From: Eubacteriaceae bacterium
GTDB lineage: Bacteria > Bacillota > Clostridia > Lachnospirales > Lachnospiraceae
Direction of reading: 5' to 3'
Length of the DNA: 33,624 bases
Assembly: GCA_910575665.1 (NCBI GenBank)
Contig: CAJTFB010000040.1
Location: forward strand, 1 to 33,624
Under the pieces are notes generated by a model, which was not told the origin of the DNA, did not search any database, and saw only the letters and a program-made list of their open reading frames with translations. Shown piece by piece: positions 9,260 through 17,514 of the stretch. Made by a program: the position numbers and the translations under genes. How positions within the stretch are numbered: the stretch's first letter is position 1; each line of letters opens with the position of its first letter.

Positions 9260-10169
9260 AAAACCCTACCATTCTCTGGACTATGAGATGAAACAGCGCT
9301 ATGGTGAAAAAATATATAAAGTATCTCTGGAAAGTGGACTGACCTGCCCCAACCGGGACGGAACCCTGGGCCGAGGAGGCTGTATCTTCTGCAGTGGAAA
9401 CGGCTCTGGCGATTTCGCTTCTCCCCAGACTAGTTCAATCCGAACACAGATCGACAACGGTATCCGTGGTCTTTCAAAGCGAAAACAAGTTGGAAATCGT
9501 TTTATCGCCTATTTTCAGTCTTTTACCAATACTTATGCACCGACAGAGATTCTCCGCCCCATGTATATGGAGGCATTGGAACATCCGGATGTGGTCATGT
9601 TATCCATCGCTACTCGGCCAGATTGTCTACCAACGAAGGTCATGAAACTTTTAGAAGAATGCCGCCGGATCAAGCCTATCATAGTAGAACTGGGTCTGCA
9701 GACCATTCATGAATCCACCGCGAACCTAATTCATCGGGGATACCCTCTAGATGTCTATAATACAGCTGTAGAATCTTTAAAATCCATTGGCATCGAAGTC
9801 GTTACTCATGTCATCGCCGGACTGCCCCAGGAGACCGAAACCGATTTTCTTGAAACGGTTTCCCATGTGGGAAGCAGGTCTGATGGGATAAAAATACAGC
9901 TGCTGCATATATTAAAAGATACAGTTCTAGCAGATATGTACCTGAATCAAGAATTCAGAGCACTGTCACAAGAGGAATATATACAGATCGTTCTCCGTTC
10001 CCTTTCTATTCTGCCAGAACACATCATCATCCATCGTCTGACCGGAGACGGACCGGGGGACCTGCTCATCGCTCCTGAGTGGAGCCGTCGCAAACGGCAG
10101 GTACTCAATGAGATTCACCGCCAGCTTAAAATCCGGAATATCTGGCAGGGAAAGGAGTATAACGCCTGA
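9237..10169 (+). CDS. TIGR01212-type radical SAM protein (YhcC-like)
   Basis: A 310-residue radical SAM enzyme. The iron-sulfur cluster cysteines are C37, C49 and C52 (C-P-N-R-D-G-T then G-G-C-I-F-C), spaced C-x11-C-x2-C as in the TIGR01212/YhcC group rather than the classic C-x3-C-x2-C. The family opening W-G-x-K-x-Y-x-S-L-x-Y-E is visible at residues 6-17. Its reaction has not been established as far as I know. The start (ATG at 9237 or 9240) overlaps the end of the malic enzyme gene, and the stop overlaps the next start (TGATG), so all three genes are translationally linked. Confidence 0.92.
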   Translation: MMKRLWGEKPYHSLDYEMKQRYGEKIYKVSLESGLTCPNRDGTLGRGGCIFCSGNGSGDFASPQTSSIRTQIDNGIRGLSKRKQVGNRFIAYFQSFTNTYAPTEILRPMYMEALEHPDVVMLSIATRPDCLPTKVMKLLEECRRIKPIIVELGLQTIHESTANLIHRGYPLDVYNTAVESLKSIGIEVVTHVIAGLPQETETDFLETVSHVGSRSDGIKIQLLHILKDTVLADMYLNQEFRALSQEEYIQIVLRSLSILPEHIIIHRLTGDGPGDLLIAPEWSRRKRQVLNEIHRQLKIRNIWQGKEYNA

Positions 10170-10684
10170 TGAAAGAAGCCATTACCATCTACAAATTGAT
10201 TATCCTGTATACCCTCAACCAGGTAGAATCCCCTATGACACTTAATTTGATCTCAGATTATATAACAGAACGGGGGTATACCAATTATTTTAATGTGCAA
10301 AATGCCTTTGCAGAACTGCTAGAGGCAGAATTCATATCCTGTTCAGCTACCTATAACACCTCCTTTTACAGTATTACAGATGCAGGCAGAGAAACCCTGA
10401 ACTTATTTATCTCCAGCCTTTCCGCGGAAATCCGCCAAGAAATCGATGAGTATCTGGAAAAAAACAGTCTGCCGATCATTGACCGGCTTACAGCGATTAG
10501 TGATTATACCCTTTTGGATCATGGCGAATATATCACCACCTGCTCTCTTCGGGAAAACAATCATATTTTATTTGAGACAAAATTGACTGTGCCAACGGAA
10601 GAAGATGCAGTTAAAATATGCAATAACTGGCGGGAACAAAGCAGTGAATTATATTCTCTTTCCATAAAAAGACTGCTCCGCTGA
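10169..10684 (+). CDS. DUF4364 family protein (winged-helix-like)
   Basis: A 171-residue soluble protein matching the clostridial DUF4364 group: an N-terminal winged-helix-like half (Y-K-L-I-I-L-Y-T-L near residue 8, then Y-S-I-T-D-A-G-R near 67) and a C-terminal alpha/beta half. Members resemble small DNA-binding regulators, but no target is known to me. The ATG overlaps the stop of the radical SAM gene (TGATG at 10167-10171). The stop codon lies in the loop of the terminator that closes the operon. Confidence 0.88.
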   Translation: MKEAITIYKLIILYTLNQVESPMTLNLISDYITERGYTNYFNVQNAFAELLEAEFISCSATYNTSFYSITDAGRETLNLFISSLSAEIRQEIDEYLEKNSLPIIDRLTAISDYTLLDHGEYITTCSLRENNHILFETKLTVPTEEDAVKICNNWREQSSELYSLSIKRLLR

Positions 10685-10706
10685 GCAGCCTTTTTAACTT
10701 TTTTAT
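10673..10706 (+). terminator. Terminator after the malic enzyme operon
   Basis: CTGCTC (10673-10678) / GAGCAG (10683-10688) with the 4-base loop CGCT, then CCTTTTTAACTTTTTT. The TGA stop of the DUF4364 gene (10682-10684) overlaps the loop and stem. Confidence 0.85.
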
Positions 10707-10793
10707 ATAAAAAATATTTTTCCTTTAGAATATGTATTGCAATTTCTTTCTAATTTTAGTAAACTTTAAGTATATTATGTAGGAGGTGGCACA

Positions 10794-11225
10794 ATGGATG
10801 ATAACAAAGTGATACTTAAAAAAGAACGTTATTCTGACGATTCGCAATTCTGGTGCCCTGAATGCCATATTTTAATGCAATATAAATATGCTGGAAAATT
10901 CGTATGTGAGAAATGTGGCAGTGAAGAATATAATGATTTTGGTAAGATAAAAAAATATCTTGATGAAAATGGTCCTACCAACGCCGTTGAATTATCTGCA
11001 AATACCGGGGTGCGCAAATCAAAGATCGGGGAATATCTCCGGCTGGGCAGAGTAGAGATACCGGAAAATTCTTCCGTGTTCATTCACTGCAAAAGCTGCG
11101 GTGTTCCGATTCGTTTTGGAAATTATTGCGCCAACTGTGTACATTCCAAAAATATTCAAGGTGCTTTTATAGGCGAAGTTGCCAAATCCGCAAACAGCAA
11201 GATGCGATTTCTGGATAATGAATAA
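10794..11225 (+). CDS. Zinc-ribbon / HTH protein of YvyF type
   Basis: A 143-residue protein with two zinc-ribbon-like cysteine sets flanking a helix-turn-helix. The first set is C-P-E-C (21-24) with C-E-K-C (about 38-41); the second is C-K-S-C with C-A-N-C near residues 101-117. The HTH lies around residues 50-85 (L-S-A-N-T-G-V-R-K-S-K-I-G-E-Y-L). The layout resembles the TIGR03826/YvyF proteins of flagellar operons, but no flagellar gene lies here. A very strong ribosome binding site, AGGAGGTGG, precedes the ATG at 10794. It is a single-gene unit convergent with the large surface protein gene, with 12 bases between the two stop codons. Confidence 0.75.
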   Translation: MDDNKVILKKERYSDDSQFWCPECHILMQYKYAGKFVCEKCGSEEYNDFGKIKKYLDENGPTNAVELSANTGVRKSKIGEYLRLGRVEIPENSSVFIHCKSCGVPIRFGNYCANCVHSKNIQGAFIGEVAKSANSKMRFLDNE

Positions 11226-11237
11226 TTCATATTAGCT

Positions 11238-14048
11238 TTATGATACTTTCACCCGGCGTATCTGGCTCCATTTTCCATACATTTTTTTCTTTCCATTTAT
11301 GGAATATGCCCGGATTTTTACATAGCATTTTTGTGAATATTTCCATTTAAAACTTGTCCGCGTTTTGCGGACATTTTTTCTTTTCACACCTTTTTTTATG
11401 GACCTCTTTGGTGAATACAACACCTGATAACCTGCCGCCCCACCGATCTTTTTCCATCGGATATAGATCCGCTTTTTCTGTCGCTTTATCTCTTTAATTT
11501 TCACTCTGTCGGGTCGGCGCACCTTTTCCCCAGTCTTAACATATTTTCTCTCCTGCCAGTTATCGAACATCTGAATCCATTGGGAAATTCCTTGTCCTTC
11601 CTGTAACTCTTCGGGTGATATCGTTACGATCGGTGACGTTCCAGGAAAGTCATCCGGCTTCTGTGATGCTTCTGGTTTTCCTGAGGCTCCAGGTTCCGGC
11701 TTTTTATCTGGTTCCCATGTTTTCCCAGGCATTCCATCTGGCGTTACATTTGGTGCTGTGTTCGGTGTTACACTCGGTACTGCGCTTGATGTTACATCTG
11801 GTATTAATGTCGGTGTTGGTTTCGGCGTCGGCACCGTCACCTGAACTGTCACCTGACGCGTGATCTTTTTTTCTTCCGCATCGTATCCTTCTACCTCACT
11901 AAAATCGTAATTCACCAGATCTTTCGGCTCAAAAACAACAGGATAGGAACCGCTTCCGACTTCTGGAATCACATTGGGTGTTTTCCAGGAAAATATTCCA
12001 TATTCATTATAATTCTCAGATAGCATTGAGCTTCCCAGCCGTTCTCCGCTTTGGATCGCTGAAGCAGTGGGAAATGTCATCTTATGGATCTGTTTGCGCT
12101 TTATGATGACCATCCGCATTCCGTAAAAAGTCTCATATCCCGTCCTGGTAACTTCAAAATACACGTTGTATCTTCCCACATTTACATAGGATGGGCAGAT
12201 CGTTGTTGTATACTCTCCTTTTTTGGTGCCATATCTGACGACAGCTTCCTTCTCGGTCTGGATAGAGATACTATGGGGATTCCCGTCATAATCTCCGGAA
12301 TACCCCTCGGACTGAACCTGCAGTGTATTTTTTTCGATGGTCACGTCCGCACTCCCGGTATACGTGACATAATTTGGCTTTACCACCCGGAAATATGTCC
12401 GATATGTGCCTGGCAGTGTATACTCTGGACATTTGTCCATCGTGAACTGCCCTTCTTCCGTCCCGTATTCAATCTTCCCGCCCTCGTCCTGAGCCACAGC
12501 GATGGAATGGGGCTTTCCATCATAAACTCCTGTATAGGAGTAGGCCTTTACTGTAGAAAAGACTGCCTCCTGTATGGTAAATTCCGCAATACTTCTGCCT
12601 GAATAGTTCCCCTTTCCCGATATATGGATGACAGCGGTGCCCGCATTCACGTTATTTTCATAAGATAATGAATAATCTGTCCCCATCCTTAATTTCAAAC
12701 TGCTGTAGTAAATCTCTGGTTCCGGCCAGAATCCTTTCCCTGTATAGGTAAAGGACTTCAATCCCTTTACGGTACAATCTGCTATTTTTTGTTCTTTGCT
12801 CTCACCAAGACTCAGACCCTCTATATATTTGTTATTTACCAGCGCCCCGCAGTTCCATCCCTTAGAAAGATATTTTATAACATCATCCTTATTATTTTTC
12901 ACATAGTTCACCGTTACCCCTTTTCCGGTTCCTCCAAGATAGTAAGGTTTATTGTGCGGGCTGTACAATGCCGTATCCCCGGCAAAACAATGATACTTTT
13001 CTGGATCTTTGATCACTGTATAAATGGTCATAGATCCCTCTGCCCTTCCACAGCATGCCAGACAATACCGCATCGTCGTGACATTCGGCGGAATGTCTGG
13101 TACTGTCCTCATACTCTGACAGTTATAAAAGGCATAATCCAGATTCTTCACACTTCCTGGAATCCCCGGCGCTGTCTGCATATCATAACAATAACTGAAT
13201 GCGCCGCTCATATTCTCCAATTTTTTTGAAGTAATGACAGGAGCAGACATTAGCTCCATACAATATGTAAAACAATAACTCATGGATTTTACATTGGGCG
13301 GAATGGAAGTCGCCGACGTCATTTCATAACAGTATTCAAAGGTATGATCCATGAACTCAACCGTTTCGGGTATCTCCGGCGCCGCCTTGAGCACATCACA
13401 CTGACTGAAGGTATAGGACAGATCCCTTGTTGCCTTCGATAGACGGGGGGCAGAAGTAATTGCGGTATGACGGAACATATAGCTCATGTCCTCGATGCGG
13501 TCACTCTGGATCACCGGCGTAATAGCCAGTGCGAGACAGCCATCAAACAGGCCTGACGCCTCGACTACATTTCCTGGAATGGTGATCTGCTGATTCAGAC
13601 TACTGCAATTCTTAAAAGCTCTGGTTATGGATACAACAGTTTCTGGTATTGTCCCAACCTGTCTGAGCTGCCGGCAGCCGAGAAAGCTCTCCTGCATTTT
13701 TTCAACTCCCAGCGGAATATTGTTGACAGAACCAAGCTTGGGGCTGTCGGCAAAATATCCACTGATATCACCTCCAGAAACACGGCTCATGGCAAAAACA
13801 ACCTTTTTTATATCAGAACGATGACTATACCATGGCACACTTTCCCGTTTCATAGTCACAAATTCGTCGTTACCTGACAGGGTAAGAACGCCGTCTGAAT
13901 CCAGCTGCCAGCTATTATTCCCTATTTTCCCACTAGCCACTACTGCTGTAGACGCAAATACTGGCGCTTCTTCACAGATCCCCGCCAACAGAGCTAGGAT
14001 CAACAGAACAGATACTATTAATTTTTTAACTGCCTTATTTATTTTCAT
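11238..14048 (-). CDS. Secreted BspA-like repeat protein with Fn3-like C-terminal domain
   Basis: A 936-residue exported protein. A signal peptide (K-K-L-I-V-S-V-L-L-I-L-A-L-L-A-G) ends near F-A-S, residue 33. Residues about 115-344 are ten 23-residue repeats of BspA/TpLRR type (I-P-x-x-V-x-x-M-x-x-x-F-x-x-C). Next come an Ig-like segment (about 430-485) and two related beta-domains beginning Y-D-G-K/N-P-H-S-I. A Pro/Thr-rich linker (about 735-800) leads to a lysine/arginine-rich Fn3-like domain at the C-terminus (K-I-Y-I-R-W-K-type strands). No LPxTG sorting signal is visible, so wall attachment may rely on the basic C-terminus. Likely an adhesin or host/biofilm-facing protein; the ligand is unknown. 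It has its own promoter and a leader of roughly 280 bases. Confidence 0.85.
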   Translation of the reverse strand: MKINKAVKKLIVSVLLILALLAGICEEAPVFASTAVVASGKIGNNSWQLDSDGVLTLSGNDEFVTMKRESVPWYSHRSDIKKVVFAMSRVSGGDISGYFADSPKLGSVNNIPLGVEKMQESFLGCRQLRQVGTIPETVVSITRAFKNCSSLNQQITIPGNVVEASGLFDGCLALAITPVIQSDRIEDMSYMFRHTAITSAPRLSKATRDLSYTFSQCDVLKAAPEIPETVEFMDHTFEYCYEMTSATSIPPNVKSMSYCFTYCMELMSAPVITSKKLENMSGAFSYCYDMQTAPGIPGSVKNLDYAFYNCQSMRTVPDIPPNVTTMRYCLACCGRAEGSMTIYTVIKDPEKYHCFAGDTALYSPHNKPYYLGGTGKGVTVNYVKNNKDDVIKYLSKGWNCGALVNNKYIEGLSLGESKEQKIADCTVKGLKSFTYTGKGFWPEPEIYYSSLKLRMGTDYSLSYENNVNAGTAVIHISGKGNYSGRSIAEFTIQEAVFSTVKAYSYTGVYDGKPHSIAVAQDEGGKIEYGTEEGQFTMDKCPEYTLPGTYRTYFRVVKPNYVTYTGSADVTIEKNTLQVQSEGYSGDYDGNPHSISIQTEKEAVVRYGTKKGEYTTTICPSYVNVGRYNVYFEVTRTGYETFYGMRMVIIKRKQIHKMTFPTASAIQSGERLGSSMLSENYNEYGIFSWKTPNVIPEVGSGSYPVVFEPKDLVNYDFSEVEGYDAEEKKITRQVTVQVTVPTPKPTPTLIPDVTSSAVPSVTPNTAPNVTPDGMPGKTWEPDKKPEPGASGKPEASQKPDDFPGTSPIVTISPEELQEGQGISQWIQMFDNWQERKYVKTGEKVRRPDRVKIKEIKRQKKRIYIRWKKIGGAAGYQVLYSPKRSIKKGVKRKNVRKTRTSFKWKYSQKCYVKIRAYSINGKKKMYGKWSQIRRVKVS
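13017..13706 (-). repeat. Ten tandem 23-residue BspA/TpLRR-like repeats (coding)
   Basis: Within the secreted protein, units such as V-K-N-L-D-Y-A-F-Y-N-C-Q-S-M-R-T-V-P-D-I follow one another at exactly 69 bases. Nearly every unit keeps a Phe at position 8 and a Cys at position 11; the fourth unit lacks the Cys (R-H-T). The repeats are diverged in DNA sequence, so this is an old array rather than a recent expansion. Confidence 0.8.
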
Positions 14049-14106
14049 ACATAAATCCCCCTTATTCTTACTAAATATAACGAAATACAGTTTACTGCTT
14101 TCGCTT

Positions 14107-14142
14107 TCACAACTTTATTTTCCCATAAAAAACAACATTCAT
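14107..14142 (-). other. Possible 11-codon upstream reading frame in the surface-protein leader
   Basis: ATG at 14142 follows AGGAGGG with eight bases between and reads M-N-V-V-F-Y-G-K-I-K-L-stop. It ends 58 bases before the start codon of the large secreted protein. It could be a leader peptide or simply a chance frame near a purine-rich stretch. Confidence 0.25.
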
Positions 14143-14182
14143 GCCACATCCCTCCTTCCCCTTATTATCTCTGCATTCCCAG

Positions 14183-14321
14183 CAGTAATATACTGTCACA
14201 ACTCTGGTTCAGTAACACCACGGTGTTCCTATGATACGCACAGGCTGTGTTTTTGATGGCAGTTCCATCTTGTCATAGAGATTTCCAGACGAAATGTCTG
14301 ATCCTGAATTTAGAATTTCAG
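14183..14321 (-). promoter_or_regulatory. Structured 5' leader of the secreted repeat protein
   Basis: This stretch holds most of the 638-base gap between the surface protein and carboxypeptidase genes. In transcript order the helices are: CTGAA/TTCAG (14304-14321), CAGAC/GTCTG (14286-14300), then an outer helix of CTATGA (14273-14278 as read on minus) with TCATAG (14229-14234). The outer helix encloses two hairpins, GATGG-AACTG-CCATC (14255-14269) and CACA/TGTG (14239-14249), giving a three-way junction. Next come AACACC-GT-GGTGTT (14214-14227) and CAGTA/TACTG (14183-14195). No known riboswitch consensus (c-di-GMP I or II, SAM, T-box) is recognisable. Probably a cis-acting RNA element. Confidence 0.45.
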
Positions 14322-14331
14322 ATTAATTGTC

Positions 14332-14360
14332 ATTATATCCCCTTTTCTGATAAATTGCAA
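14332..14360 (-). promoter_or_regulatory. Promoter of the secreted repeat protein gene
   Basis: Minus strand: TTGCAA (14355-14360), 17-base spacer, perfect TATAAT (14332-14337). Transcription would start near 14325, giving a leader of about 280 bases. The rest of the gap (14361-14576) holds only A/T-rich sequence with small inverted repeats such as TTAAAAG/CTTTTAA at 14378-14397 and GACCTG/CAGGTC at 14516-14545. Confidence 0.75.
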
Positions 14361-14576
14361 GGATTATTTTTATAAATTAAAAGACCATCCTTTTAATGTT
14401 TCAATATTATTGCTTTCCATAATTTCTGAAAGTAAAAATGAGCAACCACATAATGAAAGCATAAATTCGGTAAAAATCGCCACAATGACCCTTTTTACGA
14501 GTCTGTGAAACTTTGGACCTGTTGACAAACTCATTCTTTCAGGTCTGCTTATATATCTCTTCTTCTGAGATTGAAT

Positions 14577-14625
14577 AAAAAGACTGGTAAATCCGGTTAT
14601 TCACACCGCTTTTACCAGTCTTTTT
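14577..14625. terminator. Terminator after the carboxypeptidase gene, bidirectional shape
   Basis: A perfect 15-bp stem AAAAAGACTGGTAAA (14577-14591) / TTTACCAGTCTTTTT (14611-14625) with a 19-base loop. On the minus strand it follows the VanY-like gene by about 60 bases and ends in TTTTT, so it closes the ABC/VanY operon. Confidence 0.85.
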
Positions 14626-14686
14626 AGGTTCCATGCTGTTGCCGATAAGAGGCATGTAGATGTTTACTTTTACACTTAACAACATA

Positions 14687-15406
14687 CTATTTTCTCAATT
14701 CTTCAATATATTCCTCCAAACACACTCCTTTCTCTTTTATTTCCTCCGCAGTCTCTTTCCCGACATACCGATAATGCCACGGTTCATTGTTAATCCCCGT
14801 AATTTCTGTTTTATCGGAAGGATATCGTTTAATAAAACCATAACTGTGAGCATTTTCTGCAAGCCATGTGTAAACAGAATCTCTGGACGATACAGACGTA
14901 TTTGCATTGATGTCCACACTCAAACCAAGTTCATGCTCACTTGTTCCCGGAACTGCTACCCATTCTTTTGCTAACTCTTTCGCTTCTTTTCTTGAATTAC
15001 CTTCGTTTTCAAAAGCCGCTATCTTTTCGTCCAAAATTTGCTGTTGTTCTTCAGAAGTTCGATATCCTTCCCGGACAAATAACTGTAACCCATCTGCCCT
15101 TGCTGCATCAAACATTGCCTGCAATTCCGGGTATATTCTGGAATCTACCTTCTGTCCGTTTGACAACTCTGTTAATTCCATTTCATAATTTTTCGGAATA
15201 CGATGAGTTCTATTCACCAAAATCAAATTCCAATCGCTGGATGTGTCTGCCTGATTTATTCCAATCTGCAAGGTATCTAGTATCGGATTTTCTTCCTGTG
15301 TAATAAGTTCTGCGCCATTCCTAAAAATCCAGCTTCCTAAAATCACCAGTACAAGGAATAGTAACAGCTTCTTTGTGGGAGATTTTTTTTTCTTATATCG
15401 TCCCAT
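14687..15406 (-). CDS. VanY-like D-alanyl-D-alanine carboxypeptidase (peptidase M15B)
   Basis: A 239-residue membrane-anchored zinc enzyme that removes the terminal D-Ala from peptidoglycan stem peptides. One N-terminal membrane anchor spans about residues 13-28. The M15 zinc motif S-E-H-E-L-G-L-S-V-D-I and the second motif E-P-W-H-Y-R-Y supply the zinc ligands (His, Asp, His) and the catalytic Glu. The ATG follows the permease stop codon directly (TAAATG), so this is the last gene of the peptide-ABC-carboxypeptidase operon. VanY-type trimming can lower the target available to glycopeptides or other D-Ala-D-Ala binders. No vanA/H/X genes are present, so a role in peptide-antibiotic response is inference. 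Confidence 0.9.
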   Translation of the reverse strand: MGRYKKKKSPTKKLLLFLVLVILGSWIFRNGAELITQEENPILDTLQIGINQADTSSDWNLILVNRTHRIPKNYEMELTELSNGQKVDSRIYPELQAMFDAARADGLQLFVREGYRTSEEQQQILDEKIAAFENEGNSRKEAKELAKEWVAVPGTSEHELGLSVDINANTSVSSRDSVYTWLAENAHSYGFIKRYPSDKTEITGINNEPWHYRYVGKETAEEIKEKGVCLEEYIEELRK

Positions 15407-16615
15407 TTATTTTACTTCCGCCTTTTTATATACCAAATACAAGACTGGAACAATTCCAAGGCAAAGCACTACATATAACGGTATCAGGAACGTAAAGACT
15501 CCCATTACTTTTCCTCCGATCTGACACAAAAGAAATTCGTCATGGTATGTGCATATTCTCAGCAGCATATCCGGGAAAAAAGATACTATACGACTCAAAA
15601 TTGTAATTCTTCCCAAAAACATCGGCGCACAGGATAACGCAAAAGGAATTACTACTGCAATTACCGTGGAGCGTGTAACTGCCGATACCGTCATTGCCAA
15701 AAATGTAATAAACATACTTCCGATATAACTGCCTATCGTTACAAAGAAATATTTTTGCAGGTAAGTCCAATTATAAATACTCATCCAGTTGCTTTCTCCA
15801 AGCTGTACCGGGCAATTTGTACCTCCAACACCCAGCGCCCCTAATATGATTATCGTGAAGAGAAGTATAGACGCCCAATATAAAACTGTAGTAATCAAAA
15901 ATCCGGCGCTGATTTTTGATAATACCGCCTTGTTTCTTCCCAGTTTGCTTGAGAAGAAAATAGAATCCGCTTTCCATGAATATTCGTCAGAGAAAATCCC
16001 TGCTACAAGCGCCCCAAGAATAACAACTAATAACGTCATCAAAGTCGGAAGATACTGCGAATCTAAAAGCGCTTTCCATCCTTCTGCATATTCGTAATAA
16101 AAAGGTGTCTTGAGGTTCTCCCATTGGCTAATCAGGAACTCTTTTTCTTTTTCCGAAAAGGTATCCTTTACCTCATCTCTGGAAAGATATTCTTTCAGAC
16201 TATCCACTCTTATCTGATAAATTCCAGCCGCTTCCTCCGGGGATAAACTGTCTGCACGATAATAATCCCACTCATCAAATCCGGCAAATCCATTATTCAG
16301 CATCTCGTGGATATCCCGAAGTCCCTGCTGTTTCACAAACGCTTCATCAAGATCCGGCGTCTCTGCCAGAATCTTTTGATTTTCCTCTATTACATGCCTT
16401 AATACATCCTCAGTCAACTCGCCTTTCCACTCATTTTTTGCGGACTTCAATTCTTTCGCAGCTGAAATCCCCCGGAGTACTTCTCCGCCTTCTGTCGTAT
16501 ACGTCACATCTCTAAGAGTAAGAAAACTTCCCACTAACAACGCTGCCACCAGAACAAGAAGTACAATCTTATTCACCGGCTTCACAAGAATTTTTTTAAT
16601 TTCAAAATTCAACAT
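15407..16615 (-). CDS. ABC transporter permease (multidrug/peptide-resistance type)
   Basis: A 402-residue membrane protein. The ATG at 16615 overlaps the end of the ATPase gene and follows AAGGCAGG. The first membrane segment is I-V-L-L-V-L-V-A-A-L-L-V-G-S-F-L near residue 20; a long extracellular domain (about 40-185) follows, then about five more membrane segments. This is the ABC-2 layout of BcrB-like permeases. It pairs with the ATPase encoded just upstream. Substrate unknown; the operon context (LytTR/GHKL pair, VanY) suggests a cell-envelope-active peptide. Confidence 0.85.
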   Translation of the reverse strand: MLNFEIKKILVKPVNKIVLLVLVAALLVGSFLTLRDVTYTTEGGEVLRGISAAKELKSAKNEWKGELTEDVLRHVIEENQKILAETPDLDEAFVKQQGLRDIHEMLNNGFAGFDEWDYYRADSLSPEEAAGIYQIRVDSLKEYLSRDEVKDTFSEKEKEFLISQWENLKTPFYYEYAEGWKALLDSQYLPTLMTLLVVILGALVAGIFSDEYSWKADSIFFSSKLGRNKAVLSKISAGFLITTVLYWASILLFTIIILGALGVGGTNCPVQLGESNWMSIYNWTYLQKYFFVTIGSYIGSMFITFLAMTVSAVTRSTVIAVVIPFALSCAPMFLGRITILSRIVSFFPDMLLRICTYHDEFLLCQIGGKVMGVFTFLIPLYVVLCLGIVPVLYLVYKKAEVK

Positions 16616-17489
16616 TGCTGTCACCTGCCTTTTCTCCAAAATAGTATAAGAATAAATCTTCCAGATTTGCCTCCACAAGTTCTGCGTCCGCCATTGGTTT
16701 TCTTGCCGAAATAATCCGAAGTTCCACATCGTGAACTTCCGACTTCATGTTAGAAATCTTATATTTCTTCATGTATTTTTCCACTTCGCTTTTATTTACA
16801 TAGCACTTCCAAACACCTTCTTCCATCGTTCCCAGCAATTCAGACGCAGTACCGTTGTGAAGGATTTTTCCTTCTTTCATCAGCAATATTTCATTCGCAA
16901 TATATTCAATATCTGAGACAATATGCGTTGATAAGAGCACCAGCCGATTTTCAGCCAATTCGCTAATCAGATTTCGGAACCGGATACGCTCGTTTGGATC
17001 AAGTCCTGCTGTCGGCTCATCCAATATCAGTATTTTCGGGTCATTCAACATTGCCTGTGCAATTCCTGCTCTCCGTAACATACCTCCAGATAATTGTTTC
17101 ATTTTCTTCCTTGCTGCCTTTTGAAGTCCTACTCCCGTAATCAGTTCCTTGACTCTCTTTTTGGCCACCGCCGGACGAATACCTTTGATGGATGCAATAT
17201 ACAGCAGATAATTTTCTACCGTAAAGTCCGGGTAATACCCGAAATCCTGCGGAAGATACCCCAAAATCCCTCTGTATTTTTCACCTAGTTCTAAAATATC
17301 ACGTCCATTACAAGAAATTTTTCCGCCTGTAGGACGAAGCAATGTACAGAGCATACGCATAAGCGTTGTTTTCCCCGCACCATTTACACCCAGCAGACCA
17401 TACACACCACTTGTCATGGTGATGTTCAGATGATCTACCGCTGTAAAGTGTCCAAATTCTTTTGTAAGATTTGCAATCTTAAGTTCCAT
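16602..17489 (-). CDS. ABC transporter ATP-binding protein (BcrA-type)
   Basis: A 295-residue ATPase of the drug/bacteriocin-resistance class. Walker A G-V-N-G-A-G-K-T-T is at 34-42, the signature L-S-G-G-M-L-R-R near 138, Walker B I-L-I-L-D-E-P-T-A-G-L-D just after, and the H-loop S-T-H near 190. The C-terminal 80 residues form an accessory domain often seen in this class. Start ATG at 17489 has a perfect AGGAGG. It lies 25 bases after the stop of the 26-residue peptide gene and overlaps the permease gene by 14 bases. Confidence 0.92.
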   Translation of the reverse strand: MELKIANLTKEFGHFTAVDHLNITMTSGVYGLLGVNGAGKTTLMRMLCTLLRPTGGKISCNGRDILELGEKYRGILGYLPQDFGYYPDFTVENYLLYIASIKGIRPAVAKKRVKELITGVGLQKAARKKMKQLSGGMLRRAGIAQAMLNDPKILILDEPTAGLDPNERIRFRNLISELAENRLVLLSTHIVSDIEYIANEILLMKEGKILHNGTASELLGTMEEGVWKCYVNKSEVEKYMKKYKISNMKSEVHDVELRIISARKPMADAELVEANLEDLFLYYFGEKAGDSNVEF

Positions 17490-17514
17490 CTTTTACCTCC
17501 TAAATATTAATTTT

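Noticed and set aside
14183-14330. c-di-GMP (GEMM) riboswitch upstream of the surface protein gene
   Set aside because: The sequence contains an ACAGCCTGTGCG stretch reminiscent of GEMM but lacks the conserved core and the GNRA/tetraloop-receptor layout.
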